Assembly: GCF_021202945.1 (NCBI RefSeq)
Contig: NZ_JAJOYR010000001.1
Span: 2,151,543-2,215,542, forward strand
DNA length: 64,000 bases
Direction: 5' to 3'
From: Stenotrophomonas sp. SY1
GTDB lineage: Bacteria > Pseudomonadota > Gammaproteobacteria > Xanthomonadales > Xanthomonadaceae
Below, piece after piece: positions 29,170 to 39,263 of the stretch (the first letter of the stretch is position 1; each line of letters begins with the position of its first letter). The notes under the pieces were generated by a model. It saw nothing but the letters and a program-made list of their open reading frames with translations, was not told the DNA's origin and did not search any database. The position numbers and the translations under genes were made by a program.

Positions 29170-30233
29170 AGGGCCCGCTTGGATTCGGTGGTGACGATCT
29201 GCTGCAGGAAACCCTGCAGTGGCAGCGCAAGCTGCTGGACGGCCTGAAGCTGCTGCCCGGCGTCGAGGACGTGGATTACGGCGTCACCGCGCGCGAGGAA
29301 GTCTGGAGCGACGGCAAGGTCAAGCTGTACCGCTTTGTCAGTGATCAACCCAGCGCGGGCCAACCGCCGCTGCTGATCGTCTACGCGCTGGTCAACCGGC
29401 CGTACATGGTGGACCTGCAGGACGGCCGCTCGCTGGTGCAGAAGCTGCTGGCATTGGGCCAGGACGTCTACGTGCTGGACTGGGGCTACCCGGACCGCTC
29501 CGAACGCTACCTGACGCTGGAAGACTACCTGCTGCGTTACATCGACGGCGCGGTGGACCACCTCCGTGCGCAGCACGACGGCGTGCCGGTCAACCTGCTG
29601 GGCATCTGTCAGGGCGGCGTGTTCTCGCTGTGCTACGCGGCATTGCGCCCTGACAAGGTGCGCAACCTGATCGCCATGGTCACGCCGGTGGATTTCCAGA
29701 CCCCGGACAACATGCTGTCGCATTGGGCGCGGCACGTGGACGTGGACCTGTTCGTCGACACGCTGGGCAACATCCCGGCCGACCTGATGAACGCCAGCTA
29801 CCTGATGCTCAAGCCGTTCCGCCTCAACGTGCAGAAGTACGTGGGGCTGATGGACATCCTGGACGACAAACAGGCGCTGGAAGATTTCCTGCGCATGGAA
29901 AAGTGGATCTTCGATTCGCCCGACCTGGCCGGAGAAACCTTCCGTCAGTTCGTCAGGCAGTTCTACCAGGACAATGGCCTGATGCGCGGCAGCATCGTCA
30001 TCGGCGATGAAGCGGTGGACCTGAAGCAACTGACCATGCCGGTGTTGAACATCTATGCCGAGCAGGACCACCTGGTGCCGCCTGCGGCGTCGCGGGCGAT
30101 GGCGGGGCAGTTGGGTTCAACGGATTACACCGAGCTGAGTTTCCGTGGTGGGCATATCGGTATTTATGTTTCCGGACGCGCGCAGCGGGAAGTGCCCGGC
30201 GCGATCCACGAATGGTTGAGCAAGCGCATATGA
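29166..30233 (+). CDS. phaC: Class III PHA synthase catalytic subunit PhaC
   Basis: Polymerises (R)-3-hydroxyacyl-CoA into polyhydroxyalkanoate on the granule surface. 355 aa, the short class III size. The lipase-like box NLLGICQGGVFSL has nucleophile Cys148; Asp301 is in IYAEQDHLVPP and His330 in RGGHIGIYVSGRA. DWGYPDRSERYLTLEDYL is a further family motif. It overlaps phaE by 4 bases (ATGA) and is followed with a 4-base overlap by a DUF5329 gene. No phaA/phaB is in the window, so monomer supply is encoded elsewhere. Confidence 0.95.
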   Translation: MKGPLGFGGDDLLQETLQWQRKLLDGLKLLPGVEDVDYGVTAREEVWSDGKVKLYRFVSDQPSAGQPPLLIVYALVNRPYMVDLQDGRSLVQKLLALGQDVYVLDWGYPDRSERYLTLEDYLLRYIDGAVDHLRAQHDGVPVNLLGICQGGVFSLCYAALRPDKVRNLIAMVTPVDFQTPDNMLSHWARHVDVDLFVDTLGNIPADLMNASYLMLKPFRLNVQKYVGLMDILDDKQALEDFLRMEKWIFDSPDLAGETFRQFVRQFYQDNGLMRGSIVIGDEAVDLKQLTMPVLNIYAEQDHLVPPAASRAMAGQLGSTDYTELSFRGGHIGIYVSGRAQREVPGAIHEWLSKRI

Positions 30234-30604
30234 ATCGTTGTTTCAAGTTTCTCGCCGCCGTCGCATTGGCTACGGCAGCAGCCAGCGCCGTCGCTGCGCC
30301 CAGCCCGACCGCGCAGCGCGAGATCACCGGCTTGATGCAGGCATTGGAAACTTCCGGTTGCCGCTTCCAGCGCAATGGCAGCTGGCACGATGCGGCGCAG
30401 GCGCGCAGCCACCTGCAACGCAAGTACGACTATCTGCTCAAGCGCGACCTGGCTGATACCGCCGAACAGTTCATCGACCGTGCCGCCAGCCGCAGCAGCA
30501 TCAGCGGCAAGGCCTATCGCGTGGCGTGTCCGGGCGCGGCCGAGCAGGACGCAGGGCCGTGGTTCCTGCGGCAACTGCGCAGCCTGCGCGAAAGCAGCAA
30601 GTGA
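30230..30604 (+). CDS. DUF5329 family exported protein
   Basis: 124 aa with a cleavable signal peptide (FLAAVALATAAASAVAA, about 5-23), so probably periplasmic. The mature part holds REITGLMQALETSGCRFQRN and HLQRKYDYLLKRDLADTAEQ, ending after VACPGAA and WFLRQLRSLRE, with two cysteines that could form a disulfide. The family has no known function. ATG at 30230 overlaps the phaC stop, so it is translationally coupled to the PHA synthase genes, although its compartment differs from that of the granules. Confidence 0.78.
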   Translation: MNRCFKFLAAVALATAAASAVAAPSPTAQREITGLMQALETSGCRFQRNGSWHDAAQARSHLQRKYDYLLKRDLADTAEQFIDRAASRSSISGKAYRVACPGAAEQDAGPWFLRQLRSLRESSK

Positions 30605-30619
30605 ACCTCGTCGCTGGCC

Positions 30620-31099
30620 GTGGCTGAAAGAGCGCCGCCGCCGGCTGCTACGCCGCGCACGCCGGTGAACCTGCGTATTGCGCAGCTGCTGGGTGCGCTG
30701 TGGACCTCGCCCAATACCTTGATCGGCCTGCTCATCGGCCTGGTTGGAATGACGGGCGGTGCGCGCATGTACTGGAGCAGGCGCGAGTACGCGCTGGTGT
30801 TTCGTCGCTGGCCATGGGGGCCGAGTGGTGCGATCACGCTGGGCATGGTGATCCTGCACAGCGGTGATGATCTTGAGGGTATGTGTCTGACCTATGAACA
30901 CCGCGCAGGCCGTTGCCAGCATCCGCGCGTGCGTCTGGGCGATCACGAGCGCGCGCATGTGTTCCAGTACATGTTGCTGGGGCCGTTGTTCCTGCCGCTG
31001 TATCTGTTGTGCGGCGGTGTGAGTGCACGCAACCCATTGGAACGTGCTGCCGATCACTACGCGATGCATGGACGCGGCTGGTGGCCGTGGTGGAACTGA
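30620..31099 (+). CDS. Membrane protein with HExxH and ExxxD metalloprotease-like motifs
   Basis: 159 aa. A hydrophobic segment (TLIGLLIGLVGMTGG, about 33-48) precedes a polar stretch. HERAH at about residue 113 is followed by a second helix (GPLFLPLYLLCGGV) and then ERAADHYA near 143. The HExxH plus downstream ExxxD order is that of gluzincin metalloproteases, and a conserved pattern of HExxH, an aromatic/Gln, then GPLYL-like sequence occurs in other uncharacterised bacterial membrane proteins. Protease activity is inference. Starts with GTG 15 bases after the DUF5329 gene; last gene of the pssA-phaEC group. Confidence 0.65.
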   Translation: MAERAPPPAATPRTPVNLRIAQLLGALWTSPNTLIGLLIGLVGMTGGARMYWSRREYALVFRRWPWGPSGAITLGMVILHSGDDLEGMCLTYEHRAGRCQHPRVRLGDHERAHVFQYMLLGPLFLPLYLLCGGVSARNPLERAADHYAMHGRGWWPWWN

Positions 31100-31229
31100 A
31101 CCGGCATTCATGCGATGTCGCTATTTCGAAATGCTGCGGTCATGGCCCGCAAACCTTTTATGTACATCCTGGTAACACCCACCTGCGTATGGTGGCGTCG
31201 TTACAGCAACAACAGGAGTACGTACCACC

Positions 31230-31445
31230 ATGGCAATTGTTCTTTATATCGGTGGAAGCAAGGACGGTGACAAGGGCGTGGTGCCCTACGGTTTCAGCAA
31301 GACCCGCGCGGACACGGAACATGGTCCGGAATTCTATGTAGAGCGGATGATGGAAATTGGTGGCAGGGCCCGGATGCGGGTGATGGTGCTGCAGGACCTG
31401 CGTGATGACATCGCCACTCAGCGGTTGAGCCACCATCTGGCCTGA
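31230..31445 (+). CDS. Small conserved-looking hypothetical protein
   Basis: 71 aa: MAIVLYIGGSKDGDKGVVPY, then FYVERMMEIGGRARMRVMVL and a short charged end. AACAGGAG precedes the ATG by 12 bases. No signal peptide, helix or known motif. Coding is supported by the ribosome site and the even, protein-like composition in a region where other frames are not. It stands alone between the membrane protein gene and tex. Confidence 0.6.
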   Translation: MAIVLYIGGSKDGDKGVVPYGFSKTRADTEHGPEFYVERMMEIGGRARMRVMVLQDLRDDIATQRLSHHLA

Positions 31446-31520
31446 ACACGGAACGCGCGCCGGGCGACAGGTCCGGCGCGTGCTGTCAACGGCTTCCGCC
31501 AGGCGCGTTGCATTGCCAGA

Positions 31521-33920
<2,400 letters not shown>

Positions 33921-33932
33921 TCGACGGCACGG

Positions 33933-33957
33933 GTAGCGCCGAACCATGCTCGGCGAC
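33933..33957 (+). repeat. Single GTAG palindromic element (SMAG-like)
   Basis: GTAGCGCCGAACCATGCTCG plus GCGAC: GTAG head followed by a CGCCGA/TCGGCG palindrome, immediately downstream of tex. This is the form closest to the SMAG elements of S. maltophilia. Confidence 0.6.
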
Positions 33958-34043
33958 GCCTTGTCGGGAAGTTCTCCGCGCAGCCTGGCTGCGCGTCACG
34001 TAGCGCTGGGATTTCGTCCCGGCCTGCGAAGCTCGGGGGTGGC

Positions 34044-34412
34044 TCAGGCCACCGCCAGCGCCTGCTTCAAGGCATGGATCAGATCTTTGCTGGTGTAGGG
34101 CTTTGCCAGCTTGATGCCGGCGTTGAATACCTCGGGGAGTTGTGAGGTGTCCATGCCCGTGGCAACCAGGAAGGGGATGCCGCGGTGCTGCAGCAATGCG
34201 GCCACCGAAGTGCTGTTCTCGTTGCGAGCCAGCCAGTAGTCCAGAAACACCAGCTGCGGCTCATGGGCCTGGATCATCTCCAGCGCCTCGGCCACCGTAG
34301 GAGCGATGCCTTCCACGCGCATGCCTTCGCCTTCCAACTGCATCTGCAGCAGCATGGCGTTCAATTCGTCGTTCTCGACCACAAGAACCCGCATTCCCTG
34401 AAGCGAGGTCAT
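34044..34412 (-). CDS. Single-domain response regulator (receiver only)
   Basis: 122 aa consisting only of a CheY-like receiver. MRVLVVENDELN supplies the acidic pair, QLVFLDYWLAR holds the phospho-accepting Asp (about residue 55), IPFLVATGMD the conserved Thr, and AKPYTSKDLIHAL the Lys-Pro. It has no output domain, so it would act through protein contact or as a phosphate relay or sink. No histidine kinase is adjacent. Start ATG at 34412; a TTG five codons upstream is possible. It is divergent from tRNA-Leu. Confidence 0.88.
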   Translation of the reverse strand: MTSLQGMRVLVVENDELNAMLLQMQLEGEGMRVEGIAPTVAEALEMIQAHEPQLVFLDYWLARNENSTSVAALLQHRGIPFLVATGMDTSQLPEVFNAGIKLAKPYTSKDLIHALKQALAVA

Positions 34413-34516
34413 TACCGCTTGCCCCAATCTGAAGTCCGCCGAGTATAGCCAGTCAGCGAAACGGACATTTCGGAAAAAAATTGCAAAGGGACCTGCCCAA
34501 TCGCAGGAAGCTTCGT

Positions 34517-34522
34517 TATACT
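34517..34522 (+). promoter_or_regulatory. Probable -10 element of tRNA-Leu
   Basis: TATACT lies 13 bases upstream of the mature tRNA 5' end, a plausible distance for a tRNA promoter. No good -35 hexamer is seen at the usual spacing. Confidence 0.4.
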
Positions 34523-34535
34523 CCCGCTCCTGCCA

Positions 34536-34622
34536 GCCGAAGTGGCGGAATCGGTAGACGCAGCGGATTCAAAATCCGCCGCCCTTAAAAGCGTGTGGGT
34601 TCGAGTCCCACCTTCGGCACCA
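34536..34622 (+). tRNA. tRNA-Leu (anticodon CAA)
   Basis: Acceptor GCCGAAG (34536-34542) pairs with CTTCGGC (34612-34618), then discriminator A and an encoded CCA. The anticodon loop TTCAAAA inside GCGGAT...ATCCGC gives CAA, reading UUG. The long variable arm typical of tRNA-Leu and the T arm GTGGGTTCGAGTCCCAC are present. Confidence 0.97.
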
Positions 34623-34630
34623 GAGAAAAC

Positions 34631-34652
34631 AGGCACTTAGGTGCCTTTTTCT
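34631..34652 (+). terminator. Intrinsic terminator of tRNA-Leu
   Basis: AGGCAC / GTGCCT stem with a TTAG loop, then TTTTCTTT, 9 bases after the tRNA. Confidence 0.85.
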
Positions 34653-35300
34653 TTGCCCGGAATTTGAGTGTCCTGCTCCGCAGTGATGGGGGCGGTCGTC
34701 GATTCCACTTGGTCGGGGTTGCCTTGTCACCGGCCGATTCGGGCTTTCCGGTGGCCGGCTTGGCGCGCAGATCGCGGCGTTGGCCCCGGCCACGCCGGCC
34801 AAGCGGAAAGCTTCTGCGAAGCGTCGTGACCGCGCAGCCAGCCTGATCGTCTCCGCCGGCATCAAACACGGCCAGCGTGGCTGCGTAGCGGCGCAAGCGC
34901 TTCATTGTCCGAATTCCGACAAGCACCTGGGGCCGCTTGCCAATCACTGCAATGCTGACCTTGGCGCCTGTCCAGGCCTGCCTGAGTTGCAGGGAACGAT
35001 CCTCAAGTGTGAGTTCGTTGAGCGCCAGGACACCACATGGCCGTTGATCTGTCGGTAAAGCAGGCCCAGGAAATCGGTCAATGTCCCAGACGGATGATGC
35101 TTTATCTGGTTTTACTGATCGTCCTTGAAGCGCACGATGCGAACAGAGCCCTTTCCCCCATTGAATTCTGTGCAGGGGGTTAACGAGCCAACCTGATCAA
35201 GAGAGCGAAGGGTGGATGTACTGGGCTTCTGACGCAGGGTTCACCACGTCTTAGCAGGGATGCCTGTTACATGGTCCTCTCATCCTGACCAGGGCTCGTC
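34653..35300. other. Gene-free stretch downstream of tRNA-Leu
   Basis: About 650 bases with no supportable gene. A minus-strand frame crossing the tRNA ends in KVGLEPTRF-like sequence, a common artefact of tRNA genes. From about 35060 the base composition is less GC-rich than the core genome. No integrase and no duplicated tRNA 3' end were found by eye. Confidence 0.5.
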
Positions 35301-35798
35301 ATGACTGAAGACATCGTTACAGTCCCCAATGTTGATCTTGAGCGCTACCTCGGACGCTGGTTTGAAATTGCGCGAAAGCCGATGCGGCATGAGGACGCGC
35401 ACGCAAGCGACGTCGTTGCGGAGTATTCACTGAACAATGATGGATCAGTTCGAGTGCTCAACTCCTGTCTGAATGACAAAGGGGAGCCCGAGCAGTCAGA
35501 GGGAAGGGCAACAGCAGTTGACGGAAGCAACGCGAAGCTCGAAGTGAGCTTCTTGCCTCAGGGCTTGCAGTGGATACCTTTCACGAAAGGTGACTATTGG
35601 ATCATCAGGCTTGATGACGACTACGCAACCGCCTTGGTCGGCGGGCCAGATCGGAAATACCTGTGGCTGCTCAGTCGCGATAGCAACTTGAATCGCGAGG
35701 TGGCACAGGATTGGCTGCGTTATGCAGAGAGCCAAGGCTACGACATCGCAGATGTGATATGGCCCAGGCAGTCAGGGAAGGTGCATGGCAAGCCCTGA
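35301..35798 (+). CDS. Lipocalin family protein (Blc-like) without lipoprotein signal
   Basis: 165 aa. It matches bacterial lipocalins: the N-terminal GxW motif in LERYLGRWFEIARKPMRHED, VRVLNSCLNDKGEPEQSEGR, then TKGDYWIIRLDDDYATALVG and YLWLLSRDSNLNREV. The E. coli homologue Blc is an outer-membrane lipoprotein binding lysophospholipids or fatty acids under stress. This protein begins directly at the domain with no signal peptide or lipobox Cys, so it should be cytosolic unless the start is missed. Codon usage is less GC-biased than its core neighbours. Start ATG at 35301. Confidence 0.88.
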   Translation: MTEDIVTVPNVDLERYLGRWFEIARKPMRHEDAHASDVVAEYSLNNDGSVRVLNSCLNDKGEPEQSEGRATAVDGSNAKLEVSFLPQGLQWIPFTKGDYWIIRLDDDYATALVGGPDRKYLWLLSRDSNLNREVAQDWLRYAESQGYDIADVIWPRQSGKVHGKP

Positions 35799-36065
35799 CG
35801 TGCAGTCGATAGTTCAATGGTTCGGGGCACGCTTCTTGTGGGGCCTTCCTTATCGATGATTTACATACAGCCATCGAGTTGGACGGCACCGCCAAACGAA
35901 CGGGGTGCCGCCGTTAGATGGCAAATGGCTTGGATGCAAACAGAGCACTCTGGCTATGTTCAAGTTCTCACGCAACGTCCGCAACCGGCCAGAAGCAGGC
36001 GTCATCTCATTTCCGCCTAGGTCGGTGCGGGCCGCGCCTGCGGCCCGCACCGGGTTGGCTCTCGA

Positions 36066-36620
36066 CTACTCCGATGCCAAGAATGCAGCGTGATACGACA
36101 CCTCGGCGCGCGGGACATCGAACCCAAACGGTAGCGCCTGGAAGTATTCTGCGGGCACATCAGGCAAGGAAAAACCCGGCCACGTCTTGAAACCGAAGCG
36201 CGCGTAGTAGGCGGGATCCCCAAGTACGACGCAGCCTCTGCTTTGCAACTCCCGCATTCGGGCGAGCGCAGCGTGAACCAGTGCGGCCCCGACACCCTGC
36301 TTCTGCCAGCGCGGGTGCACCGACAAGGGGCCCAAGCCGTGCCAGCCCGACTCCTTCGTCGAGAGGCTGACGGGGGATATCGCGACATGGCCGATCAGCT
36401 CAAGGCCAGAGGTTGCGACGAGCGAGATCGACAGACGGTCTGCACGCCGCAGTGCGGCGACAATGAACTGCTCCGTGCCGCTCGAATGCACCAGGGGCGC
36501 GAAGGCCAGTTGTGTCAAGAGACCGATGGCATCGGCATCCGTTGCCACCTCTGTCCGAATGATTACGTCAGGATTCAGTACGACCTGCGGCTGGGTGCCA
36601 GCGGCATTATTTGATGTCAT
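36066..36620 (-). CDS. GNAT N-acetyltransferase, possibly YjhQ-like partner of YjhX
   Basis: 184 aa. The GNAT core is plain: VIIRTEVATDADAIGLLTQL, LIGHVAISPVSL, the acetyl-CoA site GLGPLSVHPRWQKQGVGAAL and GCVVLGDPAYYARFGFKTWP. It belongs to the YhbS-like group, whose acceptors are mostly unknown. It lies 78 bases downstream of the YjhX-type gene on the same strand. E. coli YjhX and the acetyltransferase YjhQ form a proposed toxin-antitoxin pair, so this protein is a candidate antitoxin partner; the equivalence to YjhQ is inferred from position and fold class. Confidence 0.85.
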   Translation of the reverse strand: MTSNNAAGTQPQVVLNPDVIIRTEVATDADAIGLLTQLAFAPLVHSSGTEQFIVAALRRADRLSISLVATSGLELIGHVAISPVSLSTKESGWHGLGPLSVHPRWQKQGVGAALVHAALARMRELQSRGCVVLGDPAYYARFGFKTWPGFSLPDVPAEYFQALPFGFDVPRAEVSYHAAFLASE

Positions 36621-36698
36621 GGAAATGGTTTCCGAAAGTGGCCGCGGCGCCTGCGCTGATCGCGCATCATCACGCCGACATATGGCCGGAGATGATGG

Positions 36699-36956
36699 CT
36701 AACGGTTGTCGAGCTGCGGTCGAACCGCTTTAAGCCCCGCCGCGTTGATGCGATAGGGCTTGCCGGACATTGAGCTTATGAGGCGCTTGGACTTGAGCTT
36801 CTTGAAGACATCGAGCGTGCAGTCTGCGAGTACATAGCCATCGACCGTGCGGCATTCGACCGCTGCGATGCGACCTGACTCATTTCGACTGTGGACAATA
36901 GCCCCGCCCTTGGCGAGCACATGAAGTGCCCGCTGCTCCGATCTGGAGATGTTCAT
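36699..36956 (-). CDS. yjhX: YjhX family toxin
   Basis: 85 aa, matching E. coli YjhX along its length: [70 protein letters not shown]. YjhX is a proposed toxin inhibiting topoisomerase I, neutralised by the acetyltransferase YjhQ. A GNAT gene follows on the same strand, reproducing that pairing. The fold looks like a small winged helix ([11 protein letters not shown] as recognition region), so DNA binding is plausible. A 39-nt hairpin lies 68 bases upstream of its start. Confidence 0.9.
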   Translation of the reverse strand: MNISRSEQRALHVLAKGGAIVHSRNESGRIAAVECRTVDGYVLADCTLDVFKKLKSKRLISSMSGKPYRINAAGLKAVRPQLDNR

Positions 36957-37024
36957 TAGTTGGAATCATCCGGAATAGGCAAAAACCGGCGGACACGTCG
37001 TGCCCACCTACGGATTCGCATATT

Positions 37025-37063
37025 GATAACCGCCCAACCAAAAACGGTCGGAGTGCGGTTATC
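37025..37063 (-). promoter_or_regulatory. 39-nt hairpin upstream of yjhX
   Basis: On the minus strand GATAACCGC pairs with GCGGTTATC; inside it, after a 3-base bulge, CCGACC pairs with GGTTGG (one G-U) around a GTTTTT loop. It lies 68-107 bases upstream of the yjhX start. No T run follows, so it is more likely an operator or leader structure than a terminator. Confidence 0.5.
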
Positions 37064-37265
37064 GGATGGTTACAAGCTCCAACATGAAAACCTCTTCTGG
37101 ACGCCCTGTGGGCTGTCGATCAGGAGGGATTAACACACACCACGCCGCGACCAGTCAACGGCACAGCGCGGTGCGTGGGACGCCCCACAGCCAGAGTCGG
37201 CCAGGTGCGGACGTTTGAAGCGCCAGACTTATGCCATGCCGCGAAGAGGCAGCAGCGGCTTAAAG

Positions 37266-37295
37266 GGAGGGCCGCCTCGTCGAAGCTGGCCCTCC
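37266..37295 (-). terminator. Possible terminator of the arylsulfatase gene
   Basis: On the minus strand an 8-bp GGAGGGCC/GGCCCTCC stem with a 14-base loop is followed by CTTTAAG. The T run is short, so efficiency is doubtful. Confidence 0.45.
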
Positions 37296-37304
37296 TCCTT
37301 GGCA

Positions 37305-38822
37305 TCAATTGGTCCGCATTGTCTCCAGCTCTTTCAGTCGCTTCATCGCGTCCTGTTGCTGCAGCAGACCATAGTTGATCCCACTGGGATTCAACGAGCT
37401 ACCGACCTGGTACGGGTAATCACCGAAGTCCTGGAAGAAGGCCTTGATCTGCGCCTGGATGGGTACCAGCAGCCACATCTGCTGGCCGACGAATTGCATC
37501 GCGCCGCCCCCCTCCTCGATGCCGCGCTCGTAGGGGTCCATCCGCAGGTTGGTGATCGTCGCCCACGAAGTCACTTCGCGTTTTGCCGTGGCGATGTTGC
37601 CGTGGCTGGCCACGGCAAAACTCACCTTCCAGTCTGCATAGCGAACCGCATTGAGATTGCCGCCCTGGTCGAAGTAGTAAAGCGCCTGTCGCGGACCCTG
37701 CTCGGCTTTGCCCTTGAAATAGGGCCCAAAATCATAGCCGTCCAGGTGCACCTTGAAGGTCTTCCCGCCCGCCTTGTAGCCCTTCTTCATCTGGCCGACG
37801 ACGTCATCCACACCTGCCGCTCCACACAAGGTCGGGAACCAGTCGATCAGCGAAATGATGTCGGTGTACGCGGTACCTGGTTCGATGACGCCAGGCCAAC
37901 GAACCATCATGGGAATACGCATGCCACCTTCCCAAGTGGTGCCTTTCTCGCCGCGGAACGGCGTCATCGCACCGTCCGGCCACAACGCTATCTCGGCGCC
38001 GTTGTCGGTGGTGTATAGCACGATGGTGTTGTCGGCGATTCCCAGTTCGTCCAGTTGATCAAGCAACTGCCCGACGTGACCATCATGTTCCACCATGCCG
38101 TCAGCGTGCAGACCCTTGCCAGTGACACCGTCGGACTCGGGCTTGAGGTGGGTGAACACATGCATTCGGGTGGTGTTGAACCAGACGAAAAACGGTTTGT
38201 CTTCCTTGACGCTGTTGCCGATGAAGCCCTGTGCGGCTTCGAGGAACTCTTCATCCACGGTCGGCATCCGCGCCTTGTTCAGCGGCCCCGTGTCTTCGAT
38301 CTTGCCGCCGGCCTTGGAGTGGATTACGCCGCGCGGGCCGTACTTCTTCTTGAACGCGGGATCCTTGGGATAGAAGTAGCCTTCGGGTTCTTCCTCGGCA
38401 TTGAGGTGGTAGAGGTTGCCGAAGAACTCATCGAAACCATGATTGGTCGGCAGGTGCTGGTCCTGATCGCCCAGATGATTCTTGCCGAACTGGCCGGTGG
38501 CATACCCCGCGCCCTTGAGCACATCGGCAATCGTTGGCATCCAATCGGCGATGCCGTGCGGATCGCCGGGCATGCCGATGGTCAGCAATCCGGTACGGAA
38601 CGGCTCCTGCCCCAGAATGAAGGATGCACGCCCTGCTGTGCAGCTCTGCTGCCCATAGGAGTCGGTGAACAACGCTCCCTCCTTGGCAATACGATCGATG
38701 TTGGGTGTCTGGTAGCCCATCAGTCCTCGGGTGTAGGCGCTGATCTGCGGGATACCGATATCGTCGCCAAAAATGACGAGGATATTGGGCTTCTTGTTCG
38801 GGGCAGCTTTGCTGTTTGCCAT
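37305..38822 (-). CDS. Arylsulfatase (S1 sulfatase family)
   Basis: 505 aa. KPNILVIFGDDIGIPQ supplies the metal-binding Asp pair (20-21). SCTAGRAS holds Cys61 in the C-x-A/P-x-R context converted to formylglycine in active sulfatases. GKNHLGDQDQHLPTNHGFDE, VLYTTDNGAEIALWPDG and TTWEGGMRIPMMVRWPGV complete the fold. It would hydrolyse organic sulfate esters; the substrate is unknown. No signal peptide is present, suggesting a cytosolic enzyme or a missing export signal. No formylglycine-generating enzyme or sulfate transporter is adjacent. ATG at 38822 has GGAG 6 bases upstream. Confidence 0.93.
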   Translation of the reverse strand: MANSKAAPNKKPNILVIFGDDIGIPQISAYTRGLMGYQTPNIDRIAKEGALFTDSYGQQSCTAGRASFILGQEPFRTGLLTIGMPGDPHGIADWMPTIADVLKGAGYATGQFGKNHLGDQDQHLPTNHGFDEFFGNLYHLNAEEEPEGYFYPKDPAFKKKYGPRGVIHSKAGGKIEDTGPLNKARMPTVDEEFLEAAQGFIGNSVKEDKPFFVWFNTTRMHVFTHLKPESDGVTGKGLHADGMVEHDGHVGQLLDQLDELGIADNTIVLYTTDNGAEIALWPDGAMTPFRGEKGTTWEGGMRIPMMVRWPGVIEPGTAYTDIISLIDWFPTLCGAAGVDDVVGQMKKGYKAGGKTFKVHLDGYDFGPYFKGKAEQGPRQALYYFDQGGNLNAVRYADWKVSFAVASHGNIATAKREVTSWATITNLRMDPYERGIEEGGGAMQFVGQQMWLLVPIQAQIKAFFQDFGDYPYQVGSSLNPSGINYGLLQQQDAMKRLKELETMRTN

Positions 38823-39263
38823 AACGTGCTCCAACGCTCTCGGGACATTGGGGGTGCTTTCATTCTTGACGGTAGGCCCTTCCGGGGCATCCGTAGTTTT
38901 CCGCTAGCCATATCAGTAGTTCTACCGCTCGCTTGGTCGCCATGCGGCCTCTTTAGGCTTGCCGGAGTGTTGATCTGCACGCACGTGGATCAATCAATTC
39001 GCAAGATCGTCAGTCAACGGGAGCCGGATGTACGTGCATGGATCCTGAGGCGGGGATTCGCTGAATACCCGCTTCGTGTCGCTTGCTGCCATGCCAACTG
39101 GTTGACGTTTAATATTCATGCGCTCAGGAAACGTGGCGAAGCAGCCTCAAAGTACCAAACAGGCCGGTAGCGGTGCCCGGTTGATAGTGATGAAAGAAAA
39201 ATGCTCCGGGATGTCGAAATTCTTCGCTCTGGTTCGTCGAAGTAGTTCAACAAGGAGATTTTC
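38823..39263. other. Divergent intergenic region between arylsulfatase and the 148-aa gene
   Basis: About 440 bases without a supportable gene. It holds an inverted repeat TTGATC (38970-38975) and GATCAA (38988-38993) separated by 12 bases, a possible operator for one of the divergent genes. Composition is AT-richer near 39100-39260. Confidence 0.5.

Larger units (their letters stand above)
36957..37304. other. Stretch between yjhX and the arylsulfatase gene, with two hairpins
   Basis: No gene. It holds the 39-nt hairpin at 37025-37063, likely part of the yjhX leader or operator region, and a GGAGGGCC/GGCCCTCC stem at 37266-37295 downstream of the arylsulfatase stop that may end that transcript. 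Confidence 0.55.

Noticed and set aside
34585-34947. Minus-strand frame of 120 codons across tRNA-Leu
   Set aside because: It overlaps the tRNA and contains the GLEPTRF-type sequence that arises from translating tRNA genes.
35295-36960. Integron gene cassettes: lipocalin, GNAT and YjhX separated by possible attC sites
   Set aside because: GTTAGAT near 35910 fits an attC end and such genes occur in cassettes, but no matching left ends (RYYYAAC) or proper imperfect palindromes were found and the genes are not in one orientation. The GATAACCGC hairpin lacks R-box sequences.
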